Shown here: in pieces, positions 1-10,300 of the stretch
Layout: every line of letters starts with the position of its first letter
How positions within the stretch are numbered: position 1 is the first letter of the stretch
Assembly (NCBI RefSeq): GCF_009674725.1
Contig: NZ_WKKH01000010.1
Coordinates: 1-64,000, forward strand
Direction: 5' to 3'
Source of the DNA: Pedobacter petrophilus
Lineage (GTDB): Bacteria; Bacteroidota; Bacteroidia; Sphingobacteriales; Sphingobacteriaceae
DNA: 64,000 nt
Program-made: the position numbers and the translations under genes
The notes under the pieces: model-generated
Database searches by the model: none
Told to the model about the DNA's origin: nothing
Seen by the model: the letters and a program-made list of their open reading frames with translations, nothing else

Positions 1-27
1 ATTTCCCCTTCGTTTCCGTTGGGAGTG

Positions 28-57
28 CAAAGGTAGGAATCTTTTACCAAATTCCAA
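28..57 (-). promoter_or_regulatory. Consensus Bacteroidota promoter firing leftwards out of the window
   Basis: On the minus strand a TACCTTTG -7 element (28-35) is preceded, after exactly 19 nt, by a TTG -33 element (55-57). This fits the TTG-N19-TAnnTTTG consensus of the Bacteroidota primary sigma factor. The transcribed gene lies left of position 1. A strong consensus plus a second copy upstream is typical of rRNA or tRNA operons, but that identity is only a guess. Confidence 0.6.
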
Positions 58-152
58 ATAAAATAAATTTTATTTTTAAACCCGTATCCCTAATTTGCTT
101 TTCAATCCTGCCAACCTCTCAGTCAGCAATCCATTCCTTCCGGAGCGGGTGG

Positions 153-160
153 CAAAGATA
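153..160 (-). promoter_or_regulatory. Second leftward -7 element (TATCTTTG)
   Basis: TATCTTTG on the minus strand matches TAnnTTTG and sits 125 bp upstream of the first leftward promoter, so the two would be tandem promoters for the same gene outside the window. No clear TTG -33 element is found at the usual spacing, so this one is weaker. Confidence 0.4.
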
Positions 161-300
161 GAAAAATAAGTTAACTCATTATAAAAAAAATGTAACCAAT
201 GCAATAAATAGAGTTATTAAGCTTATAATCAATTAGTAAATTTCTGAAATAACTTTTTGAAATTATGGCCCGTTTAATATTGTTAGATGATATCTTGTTG

Positions 301-602
301 GGGAAAGAAGGGCTTATCCATCATAGTGATGGGGATACAATACTGTTGCAGTGAATATGTACAAATGATAAACCATTTCAATATCCGGCTATCAATGACC
401 GAAAAGGTTGCTCCATACGAAAACCCCATTGCAGAAAGAATCAAGGGGATTCTAGCGCATTGATCATGGCCATACCTCTATTGAGCAAGCAATAACTGTA
501 GGGGATGCCACAAACATATATAACAATATCAAAATTCATGACAGTTGTGGGAGGCTTACCCCAATAATGGCACACGAAAGAAATAGGCTGAAAAAGCCTT
601 AG
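301..602 (+). pseudogene. Remnant of an IS3-family transposase (OrfB, integrase catalytic core)
   Basis: Three frames together restore the C-terminal half of an IS3-type DDE transposase. GLIHHSD (310-330) is followed by a 2-nt deletion where an Arg codon should be. The frame then reads GIQYCCSEYVQ, MTEKVAPYENPIAER and KGIL (332-454). A further small deletion leads into IDHGHTSIEQAI, IYNNIKIHDSCG and LTPIMAHE (459-599), ending in a TAG stop at 600-602. The HHSDRG-, SMTE-, NPIAER- and LTP-like blocks are landmarks of the rve domain, and the AER block carries the catalytic Glu. The N-terminal half and OrfA are not visible, and no terminal inverted repeats were found. The copy is clearly dead. 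It is the only recognisable content of the 629-bp gene-free left end apart from the leftward promoters. Confidence 0.8.
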
Positions 603-629
603 TATTAACAATCAAAACTGTTGCGCTTT

Positions 630-1469
630 CTATTTAATCAAATTGTAGAGTTCATCCAATTTTGGCGACAATACAATTTCAATTCGCCTATTTTTACTTC
701 TGTTTTCCGCATTGGTATTTGCACCTAAAGGCTGGAATTCTCCTTTTCCTGTAGCCGTCATTCTTACACTTTCTACCTTCTCGTTTTCGGTTAAATAGCG
801 CACCACCGATGTTGCCCTTAATACACTTAAATCCCAGTTATCTTTAATCTGACCAAGGTTATTTATTTTCTGATTATCAGTATGCCCTTCTACCGCGATA
901 TTAATTTCAGGCTGTTGCTTTAATACATTAGCCAATTGGGTTAAGGCTTGTTTGCCTTTTTCATCAATAACAATACTTCCAGAAGGGAATAATAACTTGT
1001 CTGTTAAGGAAACGTAAACCTTGCCGTTTTTAATTTCTACCGTCAGGCCACTTTTAGTAAAGCCTAATAATGCCTGCTGAAGCTTTTCTTTTAACGAGTT
1101 GGTTGCTTCATCGCGTTTCCGCAGTACTTCTTCTACCTCTTTTAAACGCTTTTCTCTCGCAGCTAAATCTCCTGATAATTTAGTGATTTCGCTGGTTGAG
1201 TTATTCTTAAGTTTTTTGTAATTCGCATCAACTTCATTGTAGTTATGCTGTAAGTCTCTTAACTCTTCAGCCATTAAGGTGGTATCCTTTTTTAGCTTGG
1301 AAACTTCTTTTTCCAGGTTTTCAATTTTAACCAATCCTTCATTAAAAGCGGTATACAAAGAATCTTTACTGCCCAACAATGCTTTATACTTTTTTGGAGA
1401 TAAAACCACACAGGAGGTTAGCGCGGAGATAAACAATAAAACGGCAAAAGTTAAAAAGGTATTTTTCAT
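630..1469 (-). CDS. OmpA-family lipoprotein with coiled coil
   Basis: A 278-residue outer-membrane lipoprotein that probably tethers the membrane to peptidoglycan. The reading frame is open to 1526, but the start at 1469 is chosen because it gives a clean lipoprotein signal (MKNTFLTFAVLLFISALTSC, lipobox LTSC). The middle (about residues 35-130) is charged and heptad-like, a probable coiled coil. The C-terminal third is an OmpA/MotB-like domain with the diagnostic VEGHTDN stretch, an ATGKGE block and the RSKNRRIEIVL end that binds diaminopimelate peptidoglycan in this family. It stands alone, with a 138-bp gap to the DUF2461 gene upstream. Role and location are inferred from family; which partner it serves is unknown. 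Confidence 0.85.
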   Translation of the reverse strand: MKNTFLTFAVLLFISALTSCVVLSPKKYKALLGSKDSLYTAFNEGLVKIENLEKEVSKLKKDTTLMAEELRDLQHNYNEVDANYKKLKNNSTSEITKLSGDLAAREKRLKEVEEVLRKRDEATNSLKEKLQQALLGFTKSGLTVEIKNGKVYVSLTDKLLFPSGSIVIDEKGKQALTQLANVLKQQPEINIAVEGHTDNQKINNLGQIKDNWDLSVLRATSVVRYLTENEKVESVRMTATGKGEFQPLGANTNAENRSKNRRIEIVLSPKLDELYNLIK

Positions 1470-1607
1470 GTTTAGTACAGAATATTTAGTATAAAATTTA
1501 GTTGCAGAAAATTTATCAATAGTCAAATCAAAACTTTAGAACTGGCATTAGGCAATTTAAACAATGGTTTATTGAGTGTTAACTGAAAACTACCAATTGA
1601 AAACTGA

Positions 1608-2270
1608 TTATTGATCGATAGCATTTCGTAAAAATGCAATTAATGGATTTACTGTTCTAAAAGAACTTATTAACTTATTAACGAGTGTAGGCTTAAAGAA
1701 TTCTTCATCAGCTAATTCCATTGTGGCTTCAAAACTTTTTAATTTCAGAAATTCGATATTGGGATCAGCAGGATCATACCCTTTTGGCGCATTTTTTAAA
1801 GCATTTGAAGTGCCTAGTTTAAAACTACTTTTAAAATCCTTATTGTTGATAATATCTTTGAATTCGCCAATGTTATAATCTATCTCCTGCCTGATGAGTT
1901 TAACGTGTGGGGCCTCTGGCATCCAATATCCGCCGGCAATAAAACTTTTTCCCGGCTGAATGTGCAGGTAATACCCCGGTTCGTTTCCGCCTTTACTTTT
2001 TGCAGAAAACCAAACGCCAAAATTATTTTTATAAGGATCTTTATTTTTACTGAAGCGAACATCACGATAAATACGCATCAGGCTTTTCTTCGCATCTGTT
2101 TCTGCAGAAATTAATGGATCAACTTTAGACAGATCCGGAATCAGCGCTGAGATTAAGTTTAACGCATCTTGCTTTGCTTCTTCATATCTTGGTTTATTTT
2201 CAGCAAACCACTCACGGTTATTGTGATCCGCAACATCTTTTATAAATTTTAACGTTTCTTTCTTTAACAT
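1608..2270 (-). CDS. DUF2461 family protein
   Basis: A 220-residue soluble protein with no signal peptide. The N-terminus (LKFIKDVADHNNREWFAENK), the central RIYRDVRFSKNKDPYKNNFG block and the following YYLHIQPGKSFIAGG stretch are the landmarks of the DUF2461 (TIGR02453) family, and the length is normal for it. The biochemical function of the family is not established, so none is assigned. It is monocistronic or weakly linked to its neighbours: 117 bp separate it from the DUF983 gene upstream. The ATG at 2270 is the only reasonable start. Confidence 0.85.
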   Translation of the reverse strand: MLKKETLKFIKDVADHNNREWFAENKPRYEEAKQDALNLISALIPDLSKVDPLISAETDAKKSLMRIYRDVRFSKNKDPYKNNFGVWFSAKSKGGNEPGYYLHIQPGKSFIAGGYWMPEAPHVKLIRQEIDYNIGEFKDIINNKDFKSSFKLGTSNALKNAPKGYDPADPNIEFLKLKSFEATMELADEEFFKPTLVNKLISSFRTVNPLIAFLRNAIDQ

Positions 2271-2387
2271 AAATAGGGTATTGAATTTAAACCGTTCAAC
2301 CGGCTCAGATCATAAACGCAGGTAAAACAGTTAAAACGCCTAAAGGTTGGTGTGATCTGCTTTCATTTTTACAACTAATTGGCTAAA

Positions 2388-2783
2388 CTACTTATCGTAA
2401 TATGGCTTATACTTGATATTGGGCGATAAAACATGAAGCAATATAATTCTGGAATACCGGTAATTGAAAGGATAAAGGATAAAGCAGCCGGCAAAAATAA
2501 CAATCAGATAATGCCAGAAGGTATCATCCGTTAAAGGGCCAAAAAGAAGATAGGTGGCAAAACTTGCAGTAAGCATTTCGATCACATTCATGGCGTAACT
2601 TACATACATAGCCGCATAAAAGTAACCCGGTTCAATTTCTATCCGCTGGCCGCAATGGCCGCAAACCTCTTTTGTATGTTGAATGTTCCAGCCATACATA
2701 CTGCCTGTAAAAATATCACCTCTACGGCAATGCGGGCATTTACAATGCACAATGGCGTAAAGTTTTGAGGTTTGTTCAGCCAT
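2388..2783 (-). CDS. DUF983 family small membrane protein with zinc-ribbon-like N-terminus
   Basis: 131 residues. Two CxxC pairs, CKCPHCRRG and CGHCGQ, within the first 45 residues suggest a zinc ribbon facing the cytoplasm. They are followed by the conserved EPGYFYAAMYVSYAMNV segment, which starts the first membrane helix, and a second helix near residues 85-105. This is the DUF983 signature. In many Bacteroidota the family is encoded close to cytochrome oxidase assembly genes, which suggests, without proof, a role in respiratory complex biogenesis. It starts 3 nt after the stop of the small QCAMC protein upstream, so the two are almost certainly cotranscribed. Confidence 0.85.
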   Translation of the reverse strand: MAEQTSKLYAIVHCKCPHCRRGDIFTGSMYGWNIQHTKEVCGHCGQRIEIEPGYFYAAMYVSYAMNVIEMLTASFATYLLFGPLTDDTFWHYLIVIFAGCFILYPFNYRYSRIILLHVLSPNIKYKPYYDK

Positions 2784-2786
2784 TGA

Positions 2787-3059
2787 TTAATTCAAATTAA
2801 ATGGCTCTTTTTTCATCTCCAGATGAATATTTTTCTTCCGATATTTTTTATACCAAACCACTCCAACTACAATAGCCATGAGATACGGAATGGCCAGAAG
2901 ATAAATTACACCAGTGTTTAAGCCGGCGGAAACCGTGTTTCCATTTTTGTTACCCTGTTCAGCGTTAATACTGCACATGGCACATTGGGCATTAACCGGT
3001 AATACCGTTACGAAGTTTAGCGCCGCCAGAAATAAGATAAAAATGATTTTCCTTTTCAT
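2787..3059 (-). CDS. Small exported membrane protein with QCAMC motif
   Basis: 90 residues: a signal peptide ending around VNAQ, a CAMC pair right after it (Cys26 and Cys29), a short Asn/Gly-rich stretch, one membrane helix at about 51-69 and a basic cytoplasmic tail. I know similar QCAMC proteins only as hypothetical proteins next to DUF420 and DUF983 genes in cytochrome oxidase clusters of Bacteroidota. The CxxC exposed to the periplasm could serve redox or copper handling, but this is speculation. It is cotranscribed with DUF983. Its expected neighbour DUF420 lies 10 kb away, beyond the SusC/SusD locus. Confidence 0.75.
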   Translation of the reverse strand: MKRKIIFILFLAALNFVTVLPVNAQCAMCSINAEQGNKNGNTVSAGLNTGVIYLLAIPYLMAIVVGVVWYKKYRKKNIHLEMKKEPFNLN

Positions 3060-3110
3060 GTTTACAAATATACTGATTTAACGATTGGAGCAGGTTAAAA
3101 ATTATGTCAT

Positions 3111-3139
3111 AAAAAACCCCCGCTGATGAGGCGGGGGTT
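3111..3139 (-). terminator. Rho-independent terminator of the SusC/SusD operon
   Basis: A perfect 9-bp GC-rich stem (3115-3123 with 3131-3139, arms AACCCCCGC and GCGGGGGTT) with a 7-nt loop, followed on the minus strand by six T (3111-3116). It lies 26 bp after the last gene of the locus (DUF4302 lipoprotein). Confidence 0.9.
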
Positions 3140-3164
3140 AAGAGCGTGTATAAAAAGAATCTAC

Positions 3165-4481
3165 CTAAAATAGCGAACCTGAAAACGTGAAGTTAGGATT
3201 TTGCACACTTCTAAACTGACCGAGATTTTCACCAGTTATCGGATTGTTGAAATACTCCAGCGTAAAGGTATCTGTATTAATGCGTTGGGTAGTTAAAGGC
3301 CCCATTTGTGTTACGATTAATGCAGCATTACCTGTTGGTGCAGAAGCCGTAAATTTATAAACGCCAGCAGTAGTTTTCGTAAACGTATAAGGAAAATCGG
3401 CAATAAATCTGTTTGCACCCTGGTATACATCTGCGCTGAGCAACATTGTATTATTAATTGTATTAAATACAAATGCCATTTGATCTAATCTCAGATTATA
3501 TCCGGATGCAAGCGTACCTGCTGCTGCTGCTGCTCTACGCGTAATAAATTCTGTTCCCCACCCCGGATAACTTGTACCATTTGGAACGATGATTGCAGAA
3601 TATTGTATACCAATTAACAAGTGTAGCGGGTAAATGCCAGTAGGAGATGATAATACTTCCAGCCTTGTGCCTTCCACGGTAGTAAAGAAAAGCTGCTTTA
3701 CCGGGTCCCAGGTAAGTTCACTGATAGATTTACCTTTGTATAATAAACGTTCTTTAAACCTGATCCCATTTAAAGTAAAGGCAAATCCTGTAGCTGTTGT
3801 ACTCACACCACCATTGCCATTATCCCAAATTAAGGTAACTACCTTTTGGCTGTAATTGATAGAAGTTTGAACCTTCACTGCATCAACTAAAGTAAAATAC
3901 AAACTTCCGTTAAAATCAATATAGTTAACTATATCTGAAATCGAGTTGCCAAATTCCTTTGAATCATAGAAGTTTTTTTCGGCCAAAGTAGCTTTAACTA
4001 ATACCAGTTTACTTTTCAGCAATTTACCGGTTAACATAATCGAATCACCCACCTGTTTATCAAATGTAAATTCGAAATCAGAATAAACACCCCAACCAGC
4101 AACACCACCAAAAGTATTAGGATCTGGGTCGGCCAGAATATGCATATAACTATAGGTATCAAACGATAATGTTGGATTTTGCTGCGCTTTTATACGGTAC
4201 GTGCTCTCCATGCTTTCAACAGCCAGGTCATAGTCAATATCGGCATACATGTTAACTTTATTATCCTTCGTAAAATTAAAATAGAATGAATAACCACCAC
4301 CACCTTCAGGATATAAAAATGCTTTCCAGCCGTTTGTACTTCCTATAAGTTCATTATTGTACTTTGTTACTGTAGCCGAAACCCTTTCTTCAGGTCTCTG
4401 GCCGTCAATCAATACCTCTTCCTTTTTACAACCAGTAAACAGGGCAAGAGATAAAAGTGTATATATTAATATTTTTTTCAT
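3165..4481 (-). CDS. DUF4302 lipoprotein of the SusC/SusD locus
   Basis: 438 residues with a lipoprotein signal (MKKILIYTLLSLALFTGCKK, Cys18). The segment after it, with NGWKAFLYPEGGGGYSFYF and the following KVNMYADI, is characteristic of DUF4302 proteins, which occur almost only in Bacteroidota beside SusD and a zinc metallohydrolase lipoprotein. It is expected on the cell surface as an accessory substrate-binding or processing lipoprotein, but no activity is established. It is the last gene of the operon: 16 bp after the metallopeptidase and just before the terminator. Confidence 0.85.
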   Translation of the reverse strand: MKKILIYTLLSLALFTGCKKEEVLIDGQRPEERVSATVTKYNNELIGSTNGWKAFLYPEGGGGYSFYFNFTKDNKVNMYADIDYDLAVESMESTYRIKAQQNPTLSFDTYSYMHILADPDPNTFGGVAGWGVYSDFEFTFDKQVGDSIMLTGKLLKSKLVLVKATLAEKNFYDSKEFGNSISDIVNYIDFNGSLYFTLVDAVKVQTSINYSQKVVTLIWDNGNGGVSTTATGFAFTLNGIRFKERLLYKGKSISELTWDPVKQLFFTTVEGTRLEVLSSPTGIYPLHLLIGIQYSAIIVPNGTSYPGWGTEFITRRAAAAAGTLASGYNLRLDQMAFVFNTINNTMLLSADVYQGANRFIADFPYTFTKTTAGVYKFTASAPTGNAALIVTQMGPLTTQRINTDTFTLEYFNNPITGENLGQFRSVQNPNFTFSGSLF

Positions 4482-4497
4482 GTTGATTTCTCCTTAA

Positions 4498-5877
4498 TTA
4501 ATGCCCCATTGTTCCATAAAAATAAGAATTGGTATTTGTGCTTTTGTAAAATGCACCCAATGATCCAACGAATCCAATTTCGCCTGGAATGATTTGATTG
4601 ATCCAGTTCGCTCTAAAAGAACCTGTTCTGAAATAGCTGTTAACACCAGCCATTCGAGCATTAATTACACCCATGTTGCCGTAGGGTACAGGATCCACGG
4701 CTGGAACTGTAGCGGTAGGTTGTGTAGCGTTCAAGGTAAAAGTAGTAACCCCGGTAGCTGCATTTAATGCCAAAGTGTAGTCAGCATCGGCAGAATAGGT
4801 TGTCGTACCAGCAGCATTCGTGAAAGTATATCTTAAAGTCATCAGATTAGCAGCTCTAAAAGTCATTTTAAAATCTTTAAGAACAAATCCACCAGCAGCC
4901 ATAGAAGTTTTAGCTGCATTCCATAAAGCTAAGAATTCAGCAGACTGATTAGGATCAGTAGTAGGATTACTAGTAAGCGTGGTATAGCCTATTCCAACAC
5001 CGATCATTCTGGAAAGAACAGGGGCAGAAACTTTGAACAATGCTAATTGCACCTCCCTTTGTAACTGATAAAAATCTATATTAAATGAAGTTTTAAAATA
5101 GTCTACCACATATTGCTCTTTCTTTCTGAGTTTTAACTGCGCATCTGCCGGTAATGAGGCTACTAATCCATTATATTGCACTCTACCTAACATCAGCATG
5201 TTAGATGATTGCTCTGCAAAATCTTCTAAAGGAGATACCCTGGCATACTGCGTAATAAAACCTAAAGAATATGCTTCTGCAAGAGATCGTTGTGTCCAGT
5301 TGGCTTCGTAACCACCCCGAGAAACAGTTTGATATTCAGGTGTAAAATCTACCGTTTGGTTCAAAATGTGGGTATATTCATGCTGAATTACCTGAATCAT
5401 CTGTTTAACAGAATTGATGTCGGTTTTATCGAACGAATTGATTACATAAAGTACAATCTTACGGCCACCCTCTGCAGTTCCTAAAGTGATTGTTCCGTTA
5501 CTGTTATATTCAGCACTACCAGCCAAAACAAATTGTTTTGGCGATATTTTCTTTATAAAATCAGCGCCTCCTGCAGCCTCGAACGGACGAATCCATACAT
5601 CGCGAACCATTTCCATTGCAGGGATAACCTGCTCCTCTAAAGGCGGCGTAATATTTTTCCCAGATGGTAATTCAAAACGATCAAATCTGTATTTCGTTTC
5701 AATATTGTACGGATTTAAAAAATTCTGATCTAACCAGATATCAGTTGAATTTTTATTGGTAATAATATTTTGATCTATTGCATTAAGATTGGCATTTAGC
5801 TTACTTTCCTTTTTACAAGATGCCAGAATTGTTAACATCACTAATGCCACAAATCCATATTTAAATGTCTTTTTCAT
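4498..5877 (-). CDS. Substrate import-associated zinc metallohydrolase lipoprotein
   Basis: 459 residues, lipoprotein signal with Cys21 (LTILASCKK). The zinc-binding HEYTH is at residues 166-170 with downstream helix ILNQ, followed by a conserved region with SLAEAYSLGFITQYA. This matches the TIGR04549-type zincin lipoproteins that are encoded with SusC/SusD pairs. The likely role is cleavage of a peptide or similar substrate at the cell surface before import; the substrate is unknown. A beta-rich C-terminal part (about 320-459) contains repeated Thr/Ala-rich strands. Only 2 nt separate it from the SusD gene upstream, so it belongs to the same transcript. Confidence 0.87.
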   Translation of the reverse strand: MKKTFKYGFVALVMLTILASCKKESKLNANLNAIDQNIITNKNSTDIWLDQNFLNPYNIETKYRFDRFELPSGKNITPPLEEQVIPAMEMVRDVWIRPFEAAGGADFIKKISPKQFVLAGSAEYNSNGTITLGTAEGGRKIVLYVINSFDKTDINSVKQMIQVIQHEYTHILNQTVDFTPEYQTVSRGGYEANWTQRSLAEAYSLGFITQYARVSPLEDFAEQSSNMLMLGRVQYNGLVASLPADAQLKLRKKEQYVVDYFKTSFNIDFYQLQREVQLALFKVSAPVLSRMIGVGIGYTTLTSNPTTDPNQSAEFLALWNAAKTSMAAGGFVLKDFKMTFRAANLMTLRYTFTNAAGTTTYSADADYTLALNAATGVTTFTLNATQPTATVPAVDPVPYGNMGVINARMAGVNSYFRTGSFRANWINQIIPGEIGFVGSLGAFYKSTNTNSYFYGTMGH

Positions 5878-5879
5878 AA

Positions 5880-7340
5880 TTATCTTGGATTTAAAGTGAT
5901 ACCGGATAGTGTTACTTGAGATGGAAGCTGAAATAATTTACGAGGATCATCAGCTGCTAGTTCAATTGTTGTAAAAGAACCATTTAGGGCATAAACCCTA
6001 TGTGTAACCGGAATTTTGTATCTCAAAATATCGAACCAGCGTAAGCCCTCCTGAGTAAACTCCTTTTTCTTAAAATCGAGAATAGTGGTAATGAGCCCTG
6101 TCTTTGGGTCTGTTGTGCCATAAAAAGCAGCAATTTTTGCTAATGTTACAGCATGGGCTGTAGCACTATAGTTTAAGATTCTTGTACTCGCATACATATT
6201 CAGATCTTGTATTGCCAGCGAATTTTGTCCTGTCGATGCGTAAGCTTCTGCGCGGTTTAACAGCGTTTCATCTGCTGTAAGTACCGGTACAATTGTATAA
6301 GGATCTCCAATAGTTGCATTCGGACTTGTTTTAACAAAATATTCCTTCCACTTTAACATGCTATAATGCGGCTGGCCATAGTAAGCTGATTTATACGACC
6401 ATCTTGCTCCCGTAACATTAACTGTAAAAACTTCATTATTTATGGTTTGACCATATCCATAACGAGGGGTATATGTTCTTGCCCATGAGGAGGGTGTTTC
6501 GATAAGCAGTAAAGTAGATGGTTCTGTAGCCTGAGTAAAATACAGGTACATTTCATCAAGCGTATAGGTATTGTAACGCGTATTCCATGGCCTTAATATC
6601 GTTGCAAATGTATTGGAAGGAGAAACTGCACTCGAATATTGAATTACCTTATCATAATCTTTCTTGAATAAGAAGAATCTTGCAGCAAATGCATTTCCTG
6701 CAGCAACATTAAAGTGATATTTTGGAATTTTATAGGCGGTATTTTTTAAAAGGGGTAATCCTTCCATGAGGTCTTTTTCAATACCGGCATATACAGATGC
6801 AACAGTCCCTCTTGAATATTGACCTATCACAACCTTTTCTGGTGAGGTTACATATGGAATTCCCGGAGAATCATTCGCTGTTCCAGCCTCATATGTCTTC
6901 GAAAAAAGTGTAACCAACATAAAATGGGCATAAGCTCTGGCTACTAAAGCCTCACCTTTGTAAGGCAAATATGCAGTTTGATCAGAAGCTTTATTAATGG
7001 CCTCTAAAGCTGCATTCGCAGAAGCAATTGCGGTATAACATGCATTCCAATAATTCGTTGGTGTATCTTCTGTGTAATTATCATTATCTTTCCAATAATA
7101 AGGAAATACGATTTCCCTTGCCTCATCGCCTATTCCAGGGCCTTTGTCTTCTGCATTATCTGATGATGTTTCCGTAAATGCAATATAATTTCCTTCCGGA
7201 TAAGCGCTGGTTAATAGCTCTGCCACTTTATCAACGGAATTCAATTGCGTCCGCTGATCTGGCGATTGCTCCAGAAGCTTCTTGCACCCAAAGTTAGAGA
7301 TTAAAGCAAGCGCGACAATTGATATATATAATTTTTTCAT
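5880..7340 (-). CDS. RagB/SusD family nutrient-binding lipoprotein
   Basis: 486 residues with a lipoprotein signal (LISNFGCKK, Cys19). The N-terminal region (LLEQSPDQRTQLNSVDKVAELL) and the TPR-like helical repeats with ALVARAYAHFMLVTLFSK and LLNRAEAYASTGQNS are typical of SusD/RagB lids. The C-terminal EFTQEGLRWFDILRYK block is the most conserved family motif. It should cover the SusC channel encoded 11 bp upstream and bind the transported ligand. The presence of a metallopeptidase rather than glycoside hydrolases downstream suggests a peptide-like rather than glycan ligand; that is an inference. Confidence 0.93.
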   Translation of the reverse strand: MKKLYISIVALALISNFGCKKLLEQSPDQRTQLNSVDKVAELLTSAYPEGNYIAFTETSSDNAEDKGPGIGDEAREIVFPYYWKDNDNYTEDTPTNYWNACYTAIASANAALEAINKASDQTAYLPYKGEALVARAYAHFMLVTLFSKTYEAGTANDSPGIPYVTSPEKVVIGQYSRGTVASVYAGIEKDLMEGLPLLKNTAYKIPKYHFNVAAGNAFAARFFLFKKDYDKVIQYSSAVSPSNTFATILRPWNTRYNTYTLDEMYLYFTQATEPSTLLLIETPSSWARTYTPRYGYGQTINNEVFTVNVTGARWSYKSAYYGQPHYSMLKWKEYFVKTSPNATIGDPYTIVPVLTADETLLNRAEAYASTGQNSLAIQDLNMYASTRILNYSATAHAVTLAKIAAFYGTTDPKTGLITTILDFKKKEFTQEGLRWFDILRYKIPVTHRVYALNGSFTTIELAADDPRKLFQLPSQVTLSGITLNPR

Positions 7341-7351
7341 GATATTTTTAT

Positions 7352-10300
7352 TTAGAATCCTACTTTTAATGATAAGGTAAACTGACGGGGAATAGGCAAG
7401 GCTACACCGCCAGACCCAAAGAATTCCGGATCCTGCCCATTCAGTTTTTTATCAGAATAAATCAAAAATAAATTATTACCTACAGCACTAATTGATGAGT
7501 TTGTTAAGCCAAGTTTCTTCGTGTATTTTGGCGGAATATTATAACTTAAGATCACTTGTTTCATTCTCACAAATCCACCGTCCGCTACTCGTTCTGTAGA
7601 ATAGTTGTAATTGTTATAAGCGTAAATACTTCTAAAGCCTATCGCTTCGTAAGCATCCAAAATTGAAGGTACATTTGTTTTCAACTCATCTCCCTGCATT
7701 TCCCACCGGCTTAAAAATGCTTTAGGCATAGCATCTAAATCAGTATAGCTTGTCTTGAAAGCTGGCGAAAGGCGTACTTTATTACCCGCTGCAAAAGTAA
7801 CTAAAGCTGAAAGCGTAAAATCTTTGTACTTGAAGGTATTAGAGAAACCTCCTGTATATTTTGGATCAATCGGCCCTTCATATTTCAGGTATTTAATAAC
7901 GTTACTCTGAAGATACACGTCTCCACTTACAACACCTTCGTTATTGATAAACTTCGGGGATCCATTTAAGGGATCTAAGCCCTGGAAATCGAGAGAAAAT
8001 AAGCCTCGTTGAGCATAACCTTCTAAAGCACCTCCATCTGCACCAATTAATCCAAATATCAATGGCTGGTTTTTCAGATTAGTAATTTCATTTTTATTAA
8101 ACCCGAATATCATTTGAGAAGACCAGCTAAAATCAGTGCTCTTTAAAACCCGGGCACCAAGAGCAGCCTCTATGCCCTGCGATTTCATATCTGCATAGTT
8201 AGCTTGTTTAACAGATTCACCTCCTATTCCACCATTTCTAAACTCTCCTATCAGATCGAAACTTTTACGCTTATAAGCGTCCACGGTAAGTGTTAGCCTG
8301 TCATTAAAAAAACCTAAATCTAAGCCGACATTCAATTCATTCAACTTTTCAAAAGTTAACTCAGAATTTTCAAGGCCATCTATATATAATTTAGTTTCTT
8401 TTTCAGGAATATATGGCCTTCTGGTTGCCATACTTCTTAATACCAGGCTAGAATTTTGAGCAGTACCCATGCTTGCAACTAAACCATAGGTTGCACGAAG
8501 CGTAGCACGATTAACTATTCTTTTTATACGTTCATTTTGCATAAAATTTTCTGTATCTATATTCCAGGCTCCCGAAACGTTCCATGTTGGTAACCATCTT
8601 GCTGTAGGTGATTCACCCAGTAAGTTAGACCCATCATAACGGCCTGTTGCATTGATGCTGTATTTACCTTTATAAGAATATGCACCTCTTAAAGAATAGT
8701 TAAGGTATCTTTCATAGCGATAATTCATGCTATAATAATTGAAACCACCTTCTACATTTGATTTTACGATATTTGGATCTATAAATGGAACACCGCCTTT
8801 ATCATACTGGTAACCATAACCGTCAAACACCTTATTTTGTCTGTTGATATAACGCATCTCTTGGGTTGCAAAGAAGTTAACCAAGTGATCGGTGTTAAAG
8901 GTTTTATCATACTCCAGACTGTTCCGAACATAGTAATTGACAATATTATCGTCGTTTGTTTTATAAAATCCGCCATAAGGCAACACTGAGACTGGCAAAG
9001 CATTGACATCATCCGGATTGCGGTATAAAAATTTATTGTTTGATCTTATAGTCGCATCATTGGGACTTATACCCGCCCGATATGCTTCAGCCATATTAGA
9101 ATTTTCGGTTATCTTATGCTCCTGGCTTGTTTTAGCATAACGGTAAGCACCATCAAACGAGTACTTTAAATCTTTTGTAATTTTGTATCGCACACCACCC
9201 TGAACTTTAAAATCAATTAGGTTAAGCTCTAAAGTATTGTTTTCTAACTCATGCAGAATGTTAAAAGGCGCATAATTCTGGGTAAAGAATTCACGGTTTC
9301 CGTTTGCGTCATATGCGGTTAATGTTCGGCTGGTATTTAATGAATAACTGAATGGATTGATGTCAAAATCACGATCATATGTGCCGTAAACCGGGTTACC
9401 GTTTCTACCCAATGTACCCGGCGCTTTCTGGTCGCGGATTGAACCCTGTGTAATTAGCTCAATACTTAACCTATCATTGATTTCAAAATTGCCACGAAGG
9501 TTACCTGTAAAACGTTTCACGTTATCACCAACAGTCCATCCGTTATCTTGTAAATAACTGGTTGATGCATAAATTTTGGACTTTTCAGTTCCTGTTGAGA
9601 TACCAATTGAATGTTCCTGCATAAAAGACTGCTTGAATAAAATATCAAACCAGTCTGTATTGGTATCTGCGTAACGTTGTAAAAATTGTTTCTGGCTAAA
9701 CGCATCATTTTTTAAGCCATATGTTCCGGTAGCCGGATCATATTTATACATTTCATTGTACATTTTAGTAAATACGCCACCGTTTGCACTCCGTGATGAG
9801 CTTGAATGGTTTAACCACCCTTTATTTTGCATTTCCAGATAAACATTCATCTGATCAGCAGAATTCAGGATATCGAAGTTATCATAGGAAGGTTTCATGT
9901 AGCTGGAGAAGTTACCGGTATAAGAAATTACTGGTTTCCCTTGTGTATTCCTACCTTTCTTGGTCGTAATAATCACCACACCATTCATTGCTCTTGCACC
10001 ATACTGGGCTGTAGCAGCAGCATCTTTTAAAATATTAAAGCTTTCAATGTCATCAGGATTAAGTCCGGCCACTGAAGATCCAACCAGGGTAGATGGATCG
10101 CCTGTTGATAATTGTTCGTTCGATATGTTTACTACATCTTCCAGAATAATTCCATCAACTACCCAGAGCGGTTTGTTATCACCCGAGATAGAGGTAGCAC
10201 CACGAACGCGAATCTTTGGTGCAGCACCGAAAGTACCCGATACGTTTTGTACTGAAACGCCGGCAACACGCCCTTCAAGCATTCTACTTACATCGTTAAT

